DNA from: Diospyros lotus
Lineage: Eukaryota > Streptophyta > Magnoliopsida > Ericales > Ebenaceae
DNA: 64,000 nucleotides
Assembly: GCF_014633365.1 (NCBI RefSeq)
Contig: NC_068338.1
Span: forward strand, 27,282,291 to 27,346,290
Reading direction: 5' to 3'
Made by a program: the position numbers and the translations under genes. This document shows positions 28,301 to 40,300 of this stretch, piece by piece; position 1 is the first letter of the stretch, and each line of letters starts with the position of its first letter. The notes below the pieces were generated by a model, which worked only from the letters and a program-made list of their open reading frames with translations, did no database searches and had not been told where the DNA came from.

Positions 28301-31300
28301 ATACGTTGCTATGTGGACCCCAACCGTTACAGCTTTCCTCAATAAATCCAAGGTATATTTAGACTCTGTGAGATAAATTCCATTGTGATTTCTATGAGCT
28401 TTAAACCCCAGGAAGTAATGAATAGATCCTAGAGTTTTTACAGCAAAATTAGTGTCCCAATCTTGAATAAATGCTCAAAGGGCTGCTGGATCAGATCTTG
28501 TGACTAAAATATCATCTACATAAATCAATACAAACAAATCAAATTGAGAAGTGCACTTAACAAACAATGAAGCATCATACACAGTCCGTATAAAACCCCA
28601 CAACTATAAAGCAACTCTCAACTTTGTGTACCAAGCTCTAGGAGCTTGCTTAAGGCCATAAAGAGATTTCCTTAGCTTACACACGTGGTAAGGATACCGA
28701 GCATCAACAAACCCTTCTGGTTGTGATATAAACACATCTTCAGTAAGATCACTATTCTAAAAGACATTGTTTACATCCACCTGCTAAATGTCCCAACCAA
28801 AAGTAATAGCTAAGGTGAAGAAAACTCGAATAGTAGGGCCTTAACAACAAGGCTAAAGGTCTCAGCATAATCAACTCTGGATGTTTGAAGAAAACCCTTT
28901 GCTATCAGCTGAGCCTTGTGCTTGAGCACTAATTAGGATTATATTTAACTTTAAAAACCCACTTGCAGCCAATGAGATTCATATCCTCAGAAAATGGAAC
29001 TAAATCCCAAGTATTACTGCATTGCAAGGCTGCAAACTCTTCCTTTATAGCCTTAACCCATTGTGAGTCTAAAAAGGCCTTATGAACAAAATTAGGCTCT
29101 AGGGAACTCACTAGGGCATGAGGAGAGGTAAGTTGAAGTTGTTTGGCCTTGGACCTTGTAAGCATAGGGTGAGTGGAAGGTGCTGGGGCAGCTGTGTATT
29201 TAAGGACATGAGTTGCAGGTCTAGAATGAGGCTGTGAAATGGCAGCAACAGGAGATGAGCCAATGGCCGAGGAATCAGTGTTTGACAAGGAAGAATTTAA
29301 GGGTTGTGCTACTTTAGAGGTAGGAGACGAAGGAAGAGACTGAAAGAATATAGTGGAAAATCCATTAGAACATGATTGAGATGCAGTAGAGGAAGAGGAC
29401 AATAAACGAGAAAAGGCAAGTTATCTAGATTAAATTGCACATGCCGTAAGATATAAATCCATAAATCCGACCAGAAGGATGCAGGCACTTGTAACCTACT
29501 TGTACATGATTATACCCAATGAAAACACATTACATTTGATTGAATGGAAATCAAACTTGTGCTTGTTATAAGGCCGAAGATAAGGAAAACAAGCACATCG
29601 AAAGGGCTGCATCGTTAGGTAATTAAGCTACTTATGATATAAAAGTTCAAATGGTGTCTTGAATTTGAGAGGAGAGGAAGGAAGCAAATTTATGGTATGA
29701 ACCGCGGTTTAGAAAGCTTCAACCCAAAACTTAAGTGGCATATTAGCATGAGATAAAAGAGTGAGCCCCATTTCTGCTATGTGCTTGTATTTTCCCTCCG
29801 CCACACCATTTTGTTGATGTGTATAGGGGCAAGTAAATCTAGGTTGTATGCCACTATTATGAAGATAAGACAAGAATGCCTTGAACTCCCTCCCGTTATC
29901 AGTTTGTAGGGCCTTAATTTGGTTTGGAATTGAGTTTCAGCAAGTTTATAAAAGGTTACAAAAGCGGATAGGGTATCAGACTTGAGCTTCAAAGGGTATA
30001 GCCATGTATACCTTGTATAGGCATCCACAAAAACAACATAATATCAATAACCTTCAATAGACAAAGTAGGAGAGGGACCCCACAGATCTGAGTAAATCAA
30101 TTCTAGTGGTTTCTTTGCTGTAACTGGACAATCAACAAATGGAAGTTGATGGAGTTTTTCAATTTTACATGAATCACAAAAATAAGGAATCGAAGAACAA
30201 GGAATGTGAATTTTATTAAGAACCAAACGTAGTACATTGAATGATGGATGCCCTAACTTTGCATGCCATTGTTGACACATCTTATCATTGTGGGCAACAT
30301 GAACACTGGGTGACAATCCATGACCAATTGGATGCTGTCTTTTACACTTGTTTAAAGGAAAAACATTACAATTTGACAAAAATGTACTGCCAACAAACGA
30401 ACTAGACTCAACAGGTTGGGCAAAAGCACTGGAAGCAGCATGATCAAGTGCTGAACTTAGCTGGTAAAGCCCATCCTTAAGACATCCTTTGAGTAGCACC
30501 TGCCCGGAATTCTTGTCCTTAATCAAACAAGAATGGGAGTTAAATTCAGCAACAAGGTTATGGTCTCTTGTGAGTTGAGAGACACTAATCAGATTCTTTT
30601 TCATGTTAGGGACATGTAGAACATTTGATAATGGAATAGTAGAGATATGGTTAGTTGTATGCAACTGTCCAAGACCAACATTTGAGATAGAAAGTACCTT
30701 ACCATTACTAACGAAGACTTTATCACTTCTGTTGTAAGGAGCATACAAGGAGAGATTACTGAGATTGGAGGTTATATGATTTGTGGCTCCAGAGTCAACA
30801 AACCAAGAAGGATATGGTAAAGAGGACTGTGAGGTATTATCTAGAGGCTGCTGAGAAAAATGGCTATAATGAGCCCTTTGAACAGAACCTAGATCACTCA
30901 TGTAGGCCTCGCTAGAATCACTAAGGGAGGCCATAAATGCTTTAGAATCTGACTGGGGACGACCAAAATTCTGACCATACATAGGAGCAGAATTCCTCTG
31001 AAATTTTTTATCAAACTGATGGTAACATCTATTAGAAAAATGCCCTGGCTTGCCACATAGTTGACAATAAATTTTTCTACTAGATTGTCTACCCGGTCCT
31101 CTTCTCCCTTGATTTACATAACCACCGCTATTTTGTGCAAAACCACCTCTATAGTTCATAGAATTTCCAGCACCTCTCTGTGTATATGCAGCCATATTAA
31201 CATGCATTGAGGATGGCACAATAGACTCAACATTAACAAATGAATGCGACAGATTCTTAGAAGTTAATCTTTGCTCATGCATTAGCAACAAATACTGAAC

Positions 31301-34300
31301 TTTTTCAATATCAATATCATCCATTTGATAGGTAATAAGACTAACAATTGTCTCATATTCATGATCAATTCCATTAAGGATTGCAAGAATCAAATCCTTG
31401 TCACTTAGAGGCTCTCCTATAGCAGCAAGTGAATGGCCTATCGTTTTTATCTTGAGAATATGGTCATTTATAGACAGAATCCTTCTTAATAGATCAAAGC
31501 TGCTGCTTTAATTGAAAAGGCTTGGCAATAGTGTGGCGAGAATACAAATTTTCAAAGGACAACCATACCTTGACAGATGATTCACAATGAATCACCTGCG
31601 CCAAGACTTCCTTGTCAATTGTGGAGAAAAGCCAGCCTAGTAGCAGCTAATCAGATCACATCCAGCTTAAATACTCTGGATTCACTATAGAAGATTCGGC
31701 ATCACTAGCATCCAAATCTACCGCATACTTTGGTGGAGGTGACATCTTGTTGAGAAAGGATTGGAGATCAAAAGCCTTGATCGTAGACGAAACTTGCGCC
31801 TTCCAAAATATATAGTCATTCTGCTCTAGCCTGATTGGTATATAACTGAAGGCTTTCGCCATCGCAGTGAAGTCTGACTCCGAGGCAAAGGAGAATGAGG
31901 AAGAGGAATGAGGTGGAAGGGAAGAGGAGACACTGTGATTGGGGTTAGATGCCATAGACTTTGGTCGTTGGCTCTAATACTATGAAACAGACGAAACTAG
32001 GGCATAACCGAGAGAAAGGAATGCTCGGATTTTACTTAGAGAAACTGAATGAACAAAATGAAAATCAAGATTCATAAAATGAAGGCAACGCTGATTATGT
32101 ACTCAGCAAGCCTAAGCCACCACCTAACTACACAACAACATAAGCATACAAGCAAAATTACAACAATAACAGCACAATTAATTAAATCATCAACAACAAA
32201 CTTTAAGCAGCAACTCAGGTAATATGTTCTTTCACACTTTCTAGTACATTTTTTAGTGTAGCTAGCCATAGAGAGGCTCCTGTTAGCGAGTCCTTCCTAC
32301 TGTGCCTTATTAAGTTTGATGCCCACAATTCAGGTGAAATTTTCTGGTTGGGAATTAGATTGTGTTATGGTTGTTTCTGATTATCTTTATTCTTAGTCAG
32401 AGGGGCAGTGAGAGGACAGATGGGTGTGGCTACCATTGAGTGCAAGTGTCTATCTTTTGGTCCTTTAATGAGGTTTTTGTGCAAAGATTGAGGTATTTCC
32501 TTTATTTGTGGAGGTTTAAAGCTCCTCCTTGGGTATCCTCCTTTATTTTGGTTGCTTCTCTTCCACTCATTGTTACATATGATAATTTGAGGAAGAGGGG
32601 TTAGGTACTGGTTGATTGGTACATCTGTGTAGGAGATATAGGGAGTCAATGGATCATGTACTTTACATTACGAAGTGCTTAGTGACATTTAGAGTTTGCC
32701 CAAATTACCTCTGATAATTTGAGGAGGCAGCATTAGAGGGTGGTTGATTGGTACTATCTGTGTTAAAGCTATATTGAGTCAATGGATTGTTTACTTTACA
32801 TTATGATGTGGATAAGAATGTTTAGAGTCTTTCCTCCCTTTTTGGGGTTTAGTGGGTATGCTAGCTTTTGTAGTTATGCTTTTCAATGCTCGGAATGGAC
32901 CTTGGGTGGGCAGGAGGCTGTGCGGTCTTTGGAAACTGATTCCTTGTGTCATGTGGCATGTTTGCTGCCAAAGAAATTCACGAGCATTTGTGTTTAGAGA
33001 ATTTTAGTTGTTGTGTAAGGTAAACATTCTTTCTCTCTACTTGGTTTTTGGAGATTCTCATTCTTCCATAGAGCTTTTCCTTTCTGTAGTTGAGTTTTTA
33101 TTATACTTCTGTTTTTTTCCCGCTATTTTTGTATTAGTTTGAACCCCTCTTTGGTCGGTTCCTTTTGCTTATCTATCAAAAAGGAAAAAAAAAAGCCGTT
33201 ACTCCATGGACCAAAAGTTTCAACCTAGCCTGTAAAAAATCATTTACCTTAATAAAAATTAAAATAGTTGGAATTTACTCATATCATTGTGTCCGTGGAC
33301 ATTAGAATTAGATGAATCTGATACTTTATACCTACACTCGACACTTGTGCATGAGTCCAGATAACATAGGATTTCTACCTCTAAATTCTTTCTCTAACAT
33401 TCATTTGTGTGAATAGACCTTTTTCGGAAAAGATATTTGATGTTGTGTTCATAATACTTTTCAGATACAAGGAATGTGGAAGTTGATTTCTTACTGTTTT
33501 GATAGAAAATTGTTGGTTGATTTTGTCACATTGGTGGAATTCAATTGCTTTGTGATTAATCTGTTTAATGATGCCACTATTGAATGTCTTTTTTTGAATA
33601 TTGATTCATGATCCTGGTAAGTTTTTATTACCCTTTTCTTCATATTTGAATCAAGTATAAGTAATGATTCAAAAATTGTCAGCCTTTTGTCTGATTTTCA
33701 GATTTATTCTGAGGTTTCAATTTTATCAATTCTGCTATTAGCTTTTTTTTTTTTTTTTTTTTTTTAATGGACATCCCCAGTGCACTAGGTTCCCTGCGTC
33801 ACGAGGGTCATGGGTGGGTCATATTTGTATGCAGCCTAAACCTTTTTTTTCGGGTGCAAAGAGACTGTTTCAACAACTTGAACCAATGACTGAAAAGATT
33901 TAAGCTTACCATTGCTAGAAAGGCTCCCTCTGTTATTACCTTTTAATGTATTCAAATGTTCTATACTGTATCAGCTTGTTTTCTGCTTTACACTATAATA
34001 TTCTGGTAGAGTGAACATCATTACATATAATGATTGTGGCAACCATGAACGTATGTGGAAAAGATTTAAGCATTTTATTTGACACCCTGTCATTATAATC
34101 TTTTCATTCTCTGTGATTCCCCTTTTCCCTCACATCCTCGTGCTTATCTTCTTATCATTGTTCTGGAAAGAATCAACCTCATGGAAGCAGGTGGGTTCTT
34201 AGAATGCTAAGGTTGGGCCAAAATTGGAAAAAGGTTGGGAATAAACAATGGAAATGGACTTGGTTGGCTGCCAGACAGTGAAAGTTTATTTCATTGCTGA

Positions 34301-37300
34301 TAAGTTTGAAGTAAGATTGGAGAACTGGGACTTATGGAAATGGACTTGGTTGGCTGCCAGACAGTGAAGGTTTATTTGATTGCTGATAAGTTTGAAGTAA
34401 GATTGGAGAACTGGGACTTCACTGAATTTTATGTATGGATCTTCTAGAACTTTCTCTTCCTAACTGACCCCATCTAGGCGGATTAAGGATTGTGATTGTT
34501 GTTGCTGTATCTTCTAGAACTTAGTTTTCTCCAAGTTTAAAGAGATTCTGAAGTTCAGTTGTGTGGTCACTTCTAGTTTCTTCTTCAACTGGATATCTCT
34601 ATAAGTATATGCACATATTTTAATGAGGAAGACATGCATGTAGTGAGTTCCCAGCCAGGAATCGAAACTTTTTCCTATCATAGTAGGAGTGTTAAGATAT
34701 TCTGATCAAGCTAGGAGATGTGGATCTAGAGATAAGGGCTAGTTGAAGGTATTGGTTTGGTGGCTTGAGATAAGGGCTGGTTTACTTGGCTCCCAACTTC
34801 AATTTTTCCATGCAACTTGAGAGTTAACTGCAGCTGTCTGAGGAAAGGATCAGTTTATTAGCTTTCCATTTTGTGTGGTACTTGCTCTGCTGATCTTCTT
34901 TCGTGATGATGGATTGTCCTTGATGACATTCCTGGCCTATTCTGCATGCTTTCAACCTAGCTTTCCTGGAATATGGCATTTGCTAGCACCCTAGTTATCT
35001 AGAGAACTACTTTACATGGGTAAGGAGCATTTTGAAGTTTTATGTGACTTGAAACTTGGGTGCTACTCTTGTAACATCGAATGTCCACATGTATTGTAAC
35101 ATCTTGTACTTTGCTTTTAAGGATGAAGTATGGGTTGGGAGTCTACCTATTTAACTGAAGGGTCAGCTGTGAGAAGGAATGGCATGTCCAGCCTATAGTC
35201 AATTAGATAGTTGACTACAGAGGATTTTCAGCTGTATTAAGGCTTTAGTCAATGTTATAGTTGACTACAAGATTGGCTACTACAAGCAGGTGAACAACTC
35301 AGGTAAGCAGCTTACTTTGAGGCAATTTTGAGGGCTCTTAAATAGAAGGAGACTTGAGTACCTCTTGGATATATCGTTTAGCATCATGAAAGGATACCAA
35401 TGGTATAAAATTCATCAAGTTTGGTTAAGATTCGTTGAAGCTAGACTAATGGCTAAGTTAGGATATTAAGAGACTAATTAAGCAAATTAGAGGAATGTCA
35501 TCTCTCTAGCTTACTCTCCAGAATTCTGGAAGATAAGGAGAATGTCAGAGATGAATGGAGAGCATTCTAGATGGTCTCCCCATTGTTTAAACAGGTGTTG
35601 ACATGTCAAAGGAAGAGAGTTGCACCACAAGGCAACCATGTGGCAGCAAGGAGAAGTGCCCACCATTTAGTTGCCTCAGCAGCTTGAAGTGCCTATAAAA
35701 TATGCCTCACTCATCTCATTATCCAACACAAGAATTTTTAGGCTCTCACATGAGGAATGAAAGAAAGGTCAGGATAAAAGAAAGGAAGAGGAAAAAAGGA
35801 AGGTTGCTAGGGAAGCAAGGAGTTGAGAAAGAAGGGCTGAGTTCTTGATCTACATTGGCTAAGGTAAGGTGCATAATCTGTGCACGAAATGTTTGGCAGC
35901 AGATAGCATAATCTTCATAGTGATTGTATTTGTTGATGTGGACATATGAATATGCTGGTATGCTGTGTATTGTTCTGTAAAGAAGTAATAAAGGAATGAT
36001 GATGCTTATTGTTCTATGTTGCCAGGGATGAGCCTACGATACCCTTTTGGAACAATGTTGGTCAAGGTGAGCCTTCAAACCCCTTAGGCTGTAAGAAAGA
36101 GGTTGCCAATATGGGCATGGGTATGAAACTATGGTGCATCTGAGAACAAACAATGTGTTAGAAAGAGAGCTGCCATCATGTTGTGTGTGCTTGTGCATTG
36201 ATTATGTGTTTGCATGCCATATATACCCATAGTTGAACTCATGCAATATGCATATCACCATTTCAGTGCAAGGAATATTGTTGGCAAAGACTTGGGAGCT
36301 ACCACAATATGTTGAATAGACTTTTGTTATAAGTTTGCATCGAGATTAGCCTGTTAAAGAATCAGTGGAGCAATCTCAAGCGGCAGTCAGTCAGTTAGAG
36401 TTTCCTAACGTTAACTTCTTGTTTGAGGGGTATAATAGTTATTTTCATATCTTTATATGTTTCCTTGTATTGTCTGCCCCTATCATTTATAAATAGAGGG
36501 CAGGGGTAGTCGTTGGAGTGATGATGTGAACGAGTGCATGTGTTGAGAGAAAAGTCTAGAGAAGATAGCCTTTGTAATCTCAGGTTTTTGTTGTACTCGT
36601 GAGGTACTTCCATTGTACTGATTGTTCAAGATTGATTAATAAGATTGCTCTCAGGGGAGAATTCAAGGCTAGATGTAGGATCATCTAACACATAGATGAT
36701 TTGAACCAGGATAATTTCTGGTGTTCTTCGTGTGTTTTGTTTCCTATACTTTATTCGTTAAATTCTTTATTGTGTTCTGTGATTGTATCGAATTAATCCT
36801 CGTGTGTGTGATTTTATTCGGCCAAATCTGAGTGCATTGTAGTGCTCCCAATACAACAAATTGGTATCAAAGCATGGGTATTCATCAAGAAAAGCCAAGA
36901 TTCTTAGTCTAGAGACAACCAAGTCGCGGTAATGGCTTCAACTGCATCTGTCATAAGATATGATATAGAGAAGTTCGATGGGCAGAACGACTTTGGCCTA
37001 TGGAAGATGAAGATGAGGGCCTTGTTAGGGAATTTTGGACTGGAAGAAGCACTCGAAGGAGAGTCCAAAATGTCAGCCACGTATTCCACAGAAAAGAAGA
37101 AGGAAATAGGTAAGAAAGCCTTTAACACTCTAATTCTAAGCCTAGGTGATAACGTGCTAGGAGAAGTCTCCAAAATGAAGACTGCAGCAGAATTATGGTT
37201 GAAATTAAAGAGTCTTTATATGACTAAGTCTTTGTCAAGTAGGCTGTACTTGAAGGCTTAAATTCTTTACATTTAAGATGAATGAAGGGCAGAAATTACA

Positions 37301-40300
37301 AGATCACATAGATGAATTTAATAAATTGTGTCTAAATCTTGAAAACATAGAAGTCAAATATGATGATGAAGATAAAGCCCTAGTATTGCTGCATTCTTTA
37401 CCAAAATCCTATGAGACTTTTGTGGATATTCTGAAACATGGTAGAGATACCGTTACACTTGATGATGTAATAGGAGCTTTAAACTCCAAAGAGTTACAGA
37501 AAAAGGTGGAAGGCAAGAACATTGCTGGAGATGTTCTTGCGGTAAAATTAAGGCCTGATAGGAGAGACCCTAGAGGCAGAAATAGATCTAGATCAAGATC
37601 TAGGAATGGCAGGAAAATAATTAAGTGTTACCACTGCCATGAAGGACATATTAAAAAGAATTTCCCTAAGAGAAAGAAGGAATTTCAAGGAAAAGGTAAT
37701 CCTGAAATTACAACTTCTATATGTGAATTTGACTATGATAGTGCAGATGCCTTAGTTACATCTGATAAGGCAGATAAAGAGGATTGGATCATGGATTTGG
37801 GTTGTTCCTTTCATATGACACCACGTAGGGATTGGTTTCTAAATTTTAGGGACATTGGTGGCGGTAAGGTATTGTTAGGAAATAACCGAGAATGTAAAAT
37901 TATGGGAAATGGAGACATTAAAATTAAAATGCATGATGGAACCATTAGAACATTGACTTCTGTGAGATATGTTCCAGATTTGGAAAGAAACCTAATTTCA
38001 CTTGGTAAGTTGGATAAGAATGGCTACTCTTATAAAGGAGATGGTGGAGTTCTTAAGGTAACTAGAGGCTCACTCATATGCATGAAGGCAGTCCTTCATA
38101 ATGGAATTTATGTGCTGCAAGTCTCCACATTATGTGGTGATGCAACAATAGGTGAAAATAAGACCTATGAACATACTAGACTATGGCATTTTAAGATGAC
38201 ACATATCAGTGAGCAAGGACTTAAAGAACTGTCCAAGCAAGGGATTTTAGGTGCTAGGAGTGTTACAGAACTAGATAAATGTGAATCATGTATTTTTGGT
38301 AAATCTGTAAAAGTTAAATTCCCTAAGAAAGCAATCCATTCCACTTAGGCCCCTTTAGAATACATTCATTTGGATTTATGGGGCCCTACACAGACCTTAT
38401 CCCATCGAGGTGCTAGGTATTTTCTATCTATTATTGATGATTTCTCTAGAATGGTTTGAGTTTATGTATTAAAAGCAAACGGCTACACTTTTGAAGCTTT
38501 TAAAACCTGGAAAACCGTGATAAAAAATTAGAAAGGTATGAAAATTAAGATCATTAGAACTGATAATGGTCTGGAGTTTTATAATAGGGAATTTACCTAA
38601 TTGTGTAATGAAAATGGTATCCTTACACTTAACAGCCCCAGGAAACCCTAAACAGTATGGCTTAGCTGAAAGGATGAACAGAACCTACTTGAGAGGGTAA
38701 GATGCTTGCTATTTCATGCTAGTTTACCTAAAGCATTTTTGGGTGAAGCTGTAGCTACTACAACTTATGTGATAAATAGATCCCCATCAGCTGCCATAGG
38801 TTTTAAAACCCCTTATGAAATATGGACTGGTTATAAGCCGAGCCTAGACCATTTGAAAGTGTTTGGATGTTTAGCCTATGCCCATGTGAAACAAGAAAAA
38901 TTAGAACCTAGAGCTAAGAAATGTCTGTTTATTGGTTATCCTTCAGGGGTAAAAAGGATATAAGTTGTGGAACCTGGAATTAGGAATGCCAAGGACAATG
39001 GTAAGTAGGGATGTTACTTTTAATGAGAGTACCAGTATAAAAGACATTAAGATAGATGACCCAAAGGATGGGAAGGACAAATCTAAGGTTGTGGAAGTAG
39101 AACAGCAAGATGAATCTCATGATAATGTCTTTGATAGCCCTTATGATCAGGAAACTGGTCAACAAGAAGAGAGTGAAGGTACACAGTTAGCCTGACCTTG
39201 GGAGATAAAATGTAGCGATGGATAGACAAAGGAGAATCAGCAGACCTCCTGTTAGGTATGGATTCTCGGATTTAGTATCATATGCACTGTCAAGTGTAAT
39301 GGAGATTTCAAGAGAAGAGCCTCTCTCTTATGAAGAGGTAGTTTGTTCAAAAGACTCCAAGAAATGGCTTGCTGCCATGGAATCGGAAATGGAATCACTA
39401 AGGAAGAATGAAACTTGGACCTTGGTAGATAGACCCTTAGGTCAAAGAATAGTAGGCTGTAAATGGTTGTTCAAAATTAAAGAAAGGGCTGGAAATAATC
39501 AGAAACCTAGGTACAAAGCTAGGTTAGTGGCAAGAGGGTTTACCCATGCCTGGAATAGATTTTAATGAAGTTTTTTCATCTGTAGTGAGACATACTTCCA
39601 TTAGAGTCTTGCTTGCCATTACAGCCCACTTAAACCTAAGCCTAGAGCAAATAGATGTAATCATTACTTTCTTGCATGGTGAATTAGAAGAGGATATTCT
39701 AATGGAACAGCCTAAAGGATTTGAATCTAGGGGTAAAAGGGAGCAGGTATGCTTGCTGAAAAAATCTCTCTATGGATTAAAGCAATCCCCTAGACAGTAG
39801 TATAAGAAATTCGATACATTCACGTTAAACCAAGGGTTCAAAAGAAGTTCATTTGACTGCTGTGTTTATTTTAGGCATATTTTTCCTCAGATCTCTATAT
39901 ATCTTCTCCTTTATGTTAATGACATGCTGATTGCAAGCCAATCAGATGAGGACATTCAGAAATTAAAGCTGAAGTTGAAATCAACTTTTGAAATGAAGGA
40001 GAGGCTAAGAAGATTTTAGGCATAGAAATTTCTAGAAATAGACAACAAAGAAAGCTCCTGCTATCTCAAAAGTCCTATCTTGAAAAGCTTATTAGAAAAT
40101 TTCATATGCTTGATGTAAAGGAAGTGAATATTCCTTTTGCTCAGCATTTTAAGCTATCTCATGAGCAATCCCCAATAGAGGAAGAGAGCATTAAGGAAAT
40201 GAGCAAAATTCCCTATTCAAGTGCAGTAGGAAGCCTTATGTATTGTATGGCATGCACAAGGCTAGATTTAGACCATGCTATGAGTGTGACAAACAGGTTT

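Larger units (their letters stand above)
26522..31955 (-). pseudogene. Copia 2 gag-pol remnant
   Basis: The polyprotein survives in pieces. The gag start is at 31955-31656; gag end, zinc knuckle (CQLCGKPGHFSNRC), protease (VDSGATNH) and GAG-pre-integrase at 31393-30044; integrase at about 30028-29777; RT start at 29402-28929; RNase H at about 27270-26522 with intact YTDAD. Frameshifts, stops and the TRIM insertion at 27227-28331 separate the pieces. The remaining RT sequence between 28340 and 28920 is recognisable only in fragments. Confidence 0.88.
26146..32236 (-). mobile_element. Copia LTR retrotransposon 2, antisense, carrying two nested TRIMs
   Basis: LTRs at 26146-26399 (3') and 31983-32236 (5'), each 254 bp, are flanked by the perfect TSD CTTTC (26141-26145 and 32237-32241). 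The minus-strand purine tract TTTGAGGGGGAA adjoins the 3' LTR, and a mutated primer-binding site (GTATTAGAGCC) adjoins the 5' LTR. The LTRs differ at about nine positions by my count, so it is older than Copia 1. Its coding region is close to that of Copia 1 but the LTR sequence is different. Confidence 0.95.
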
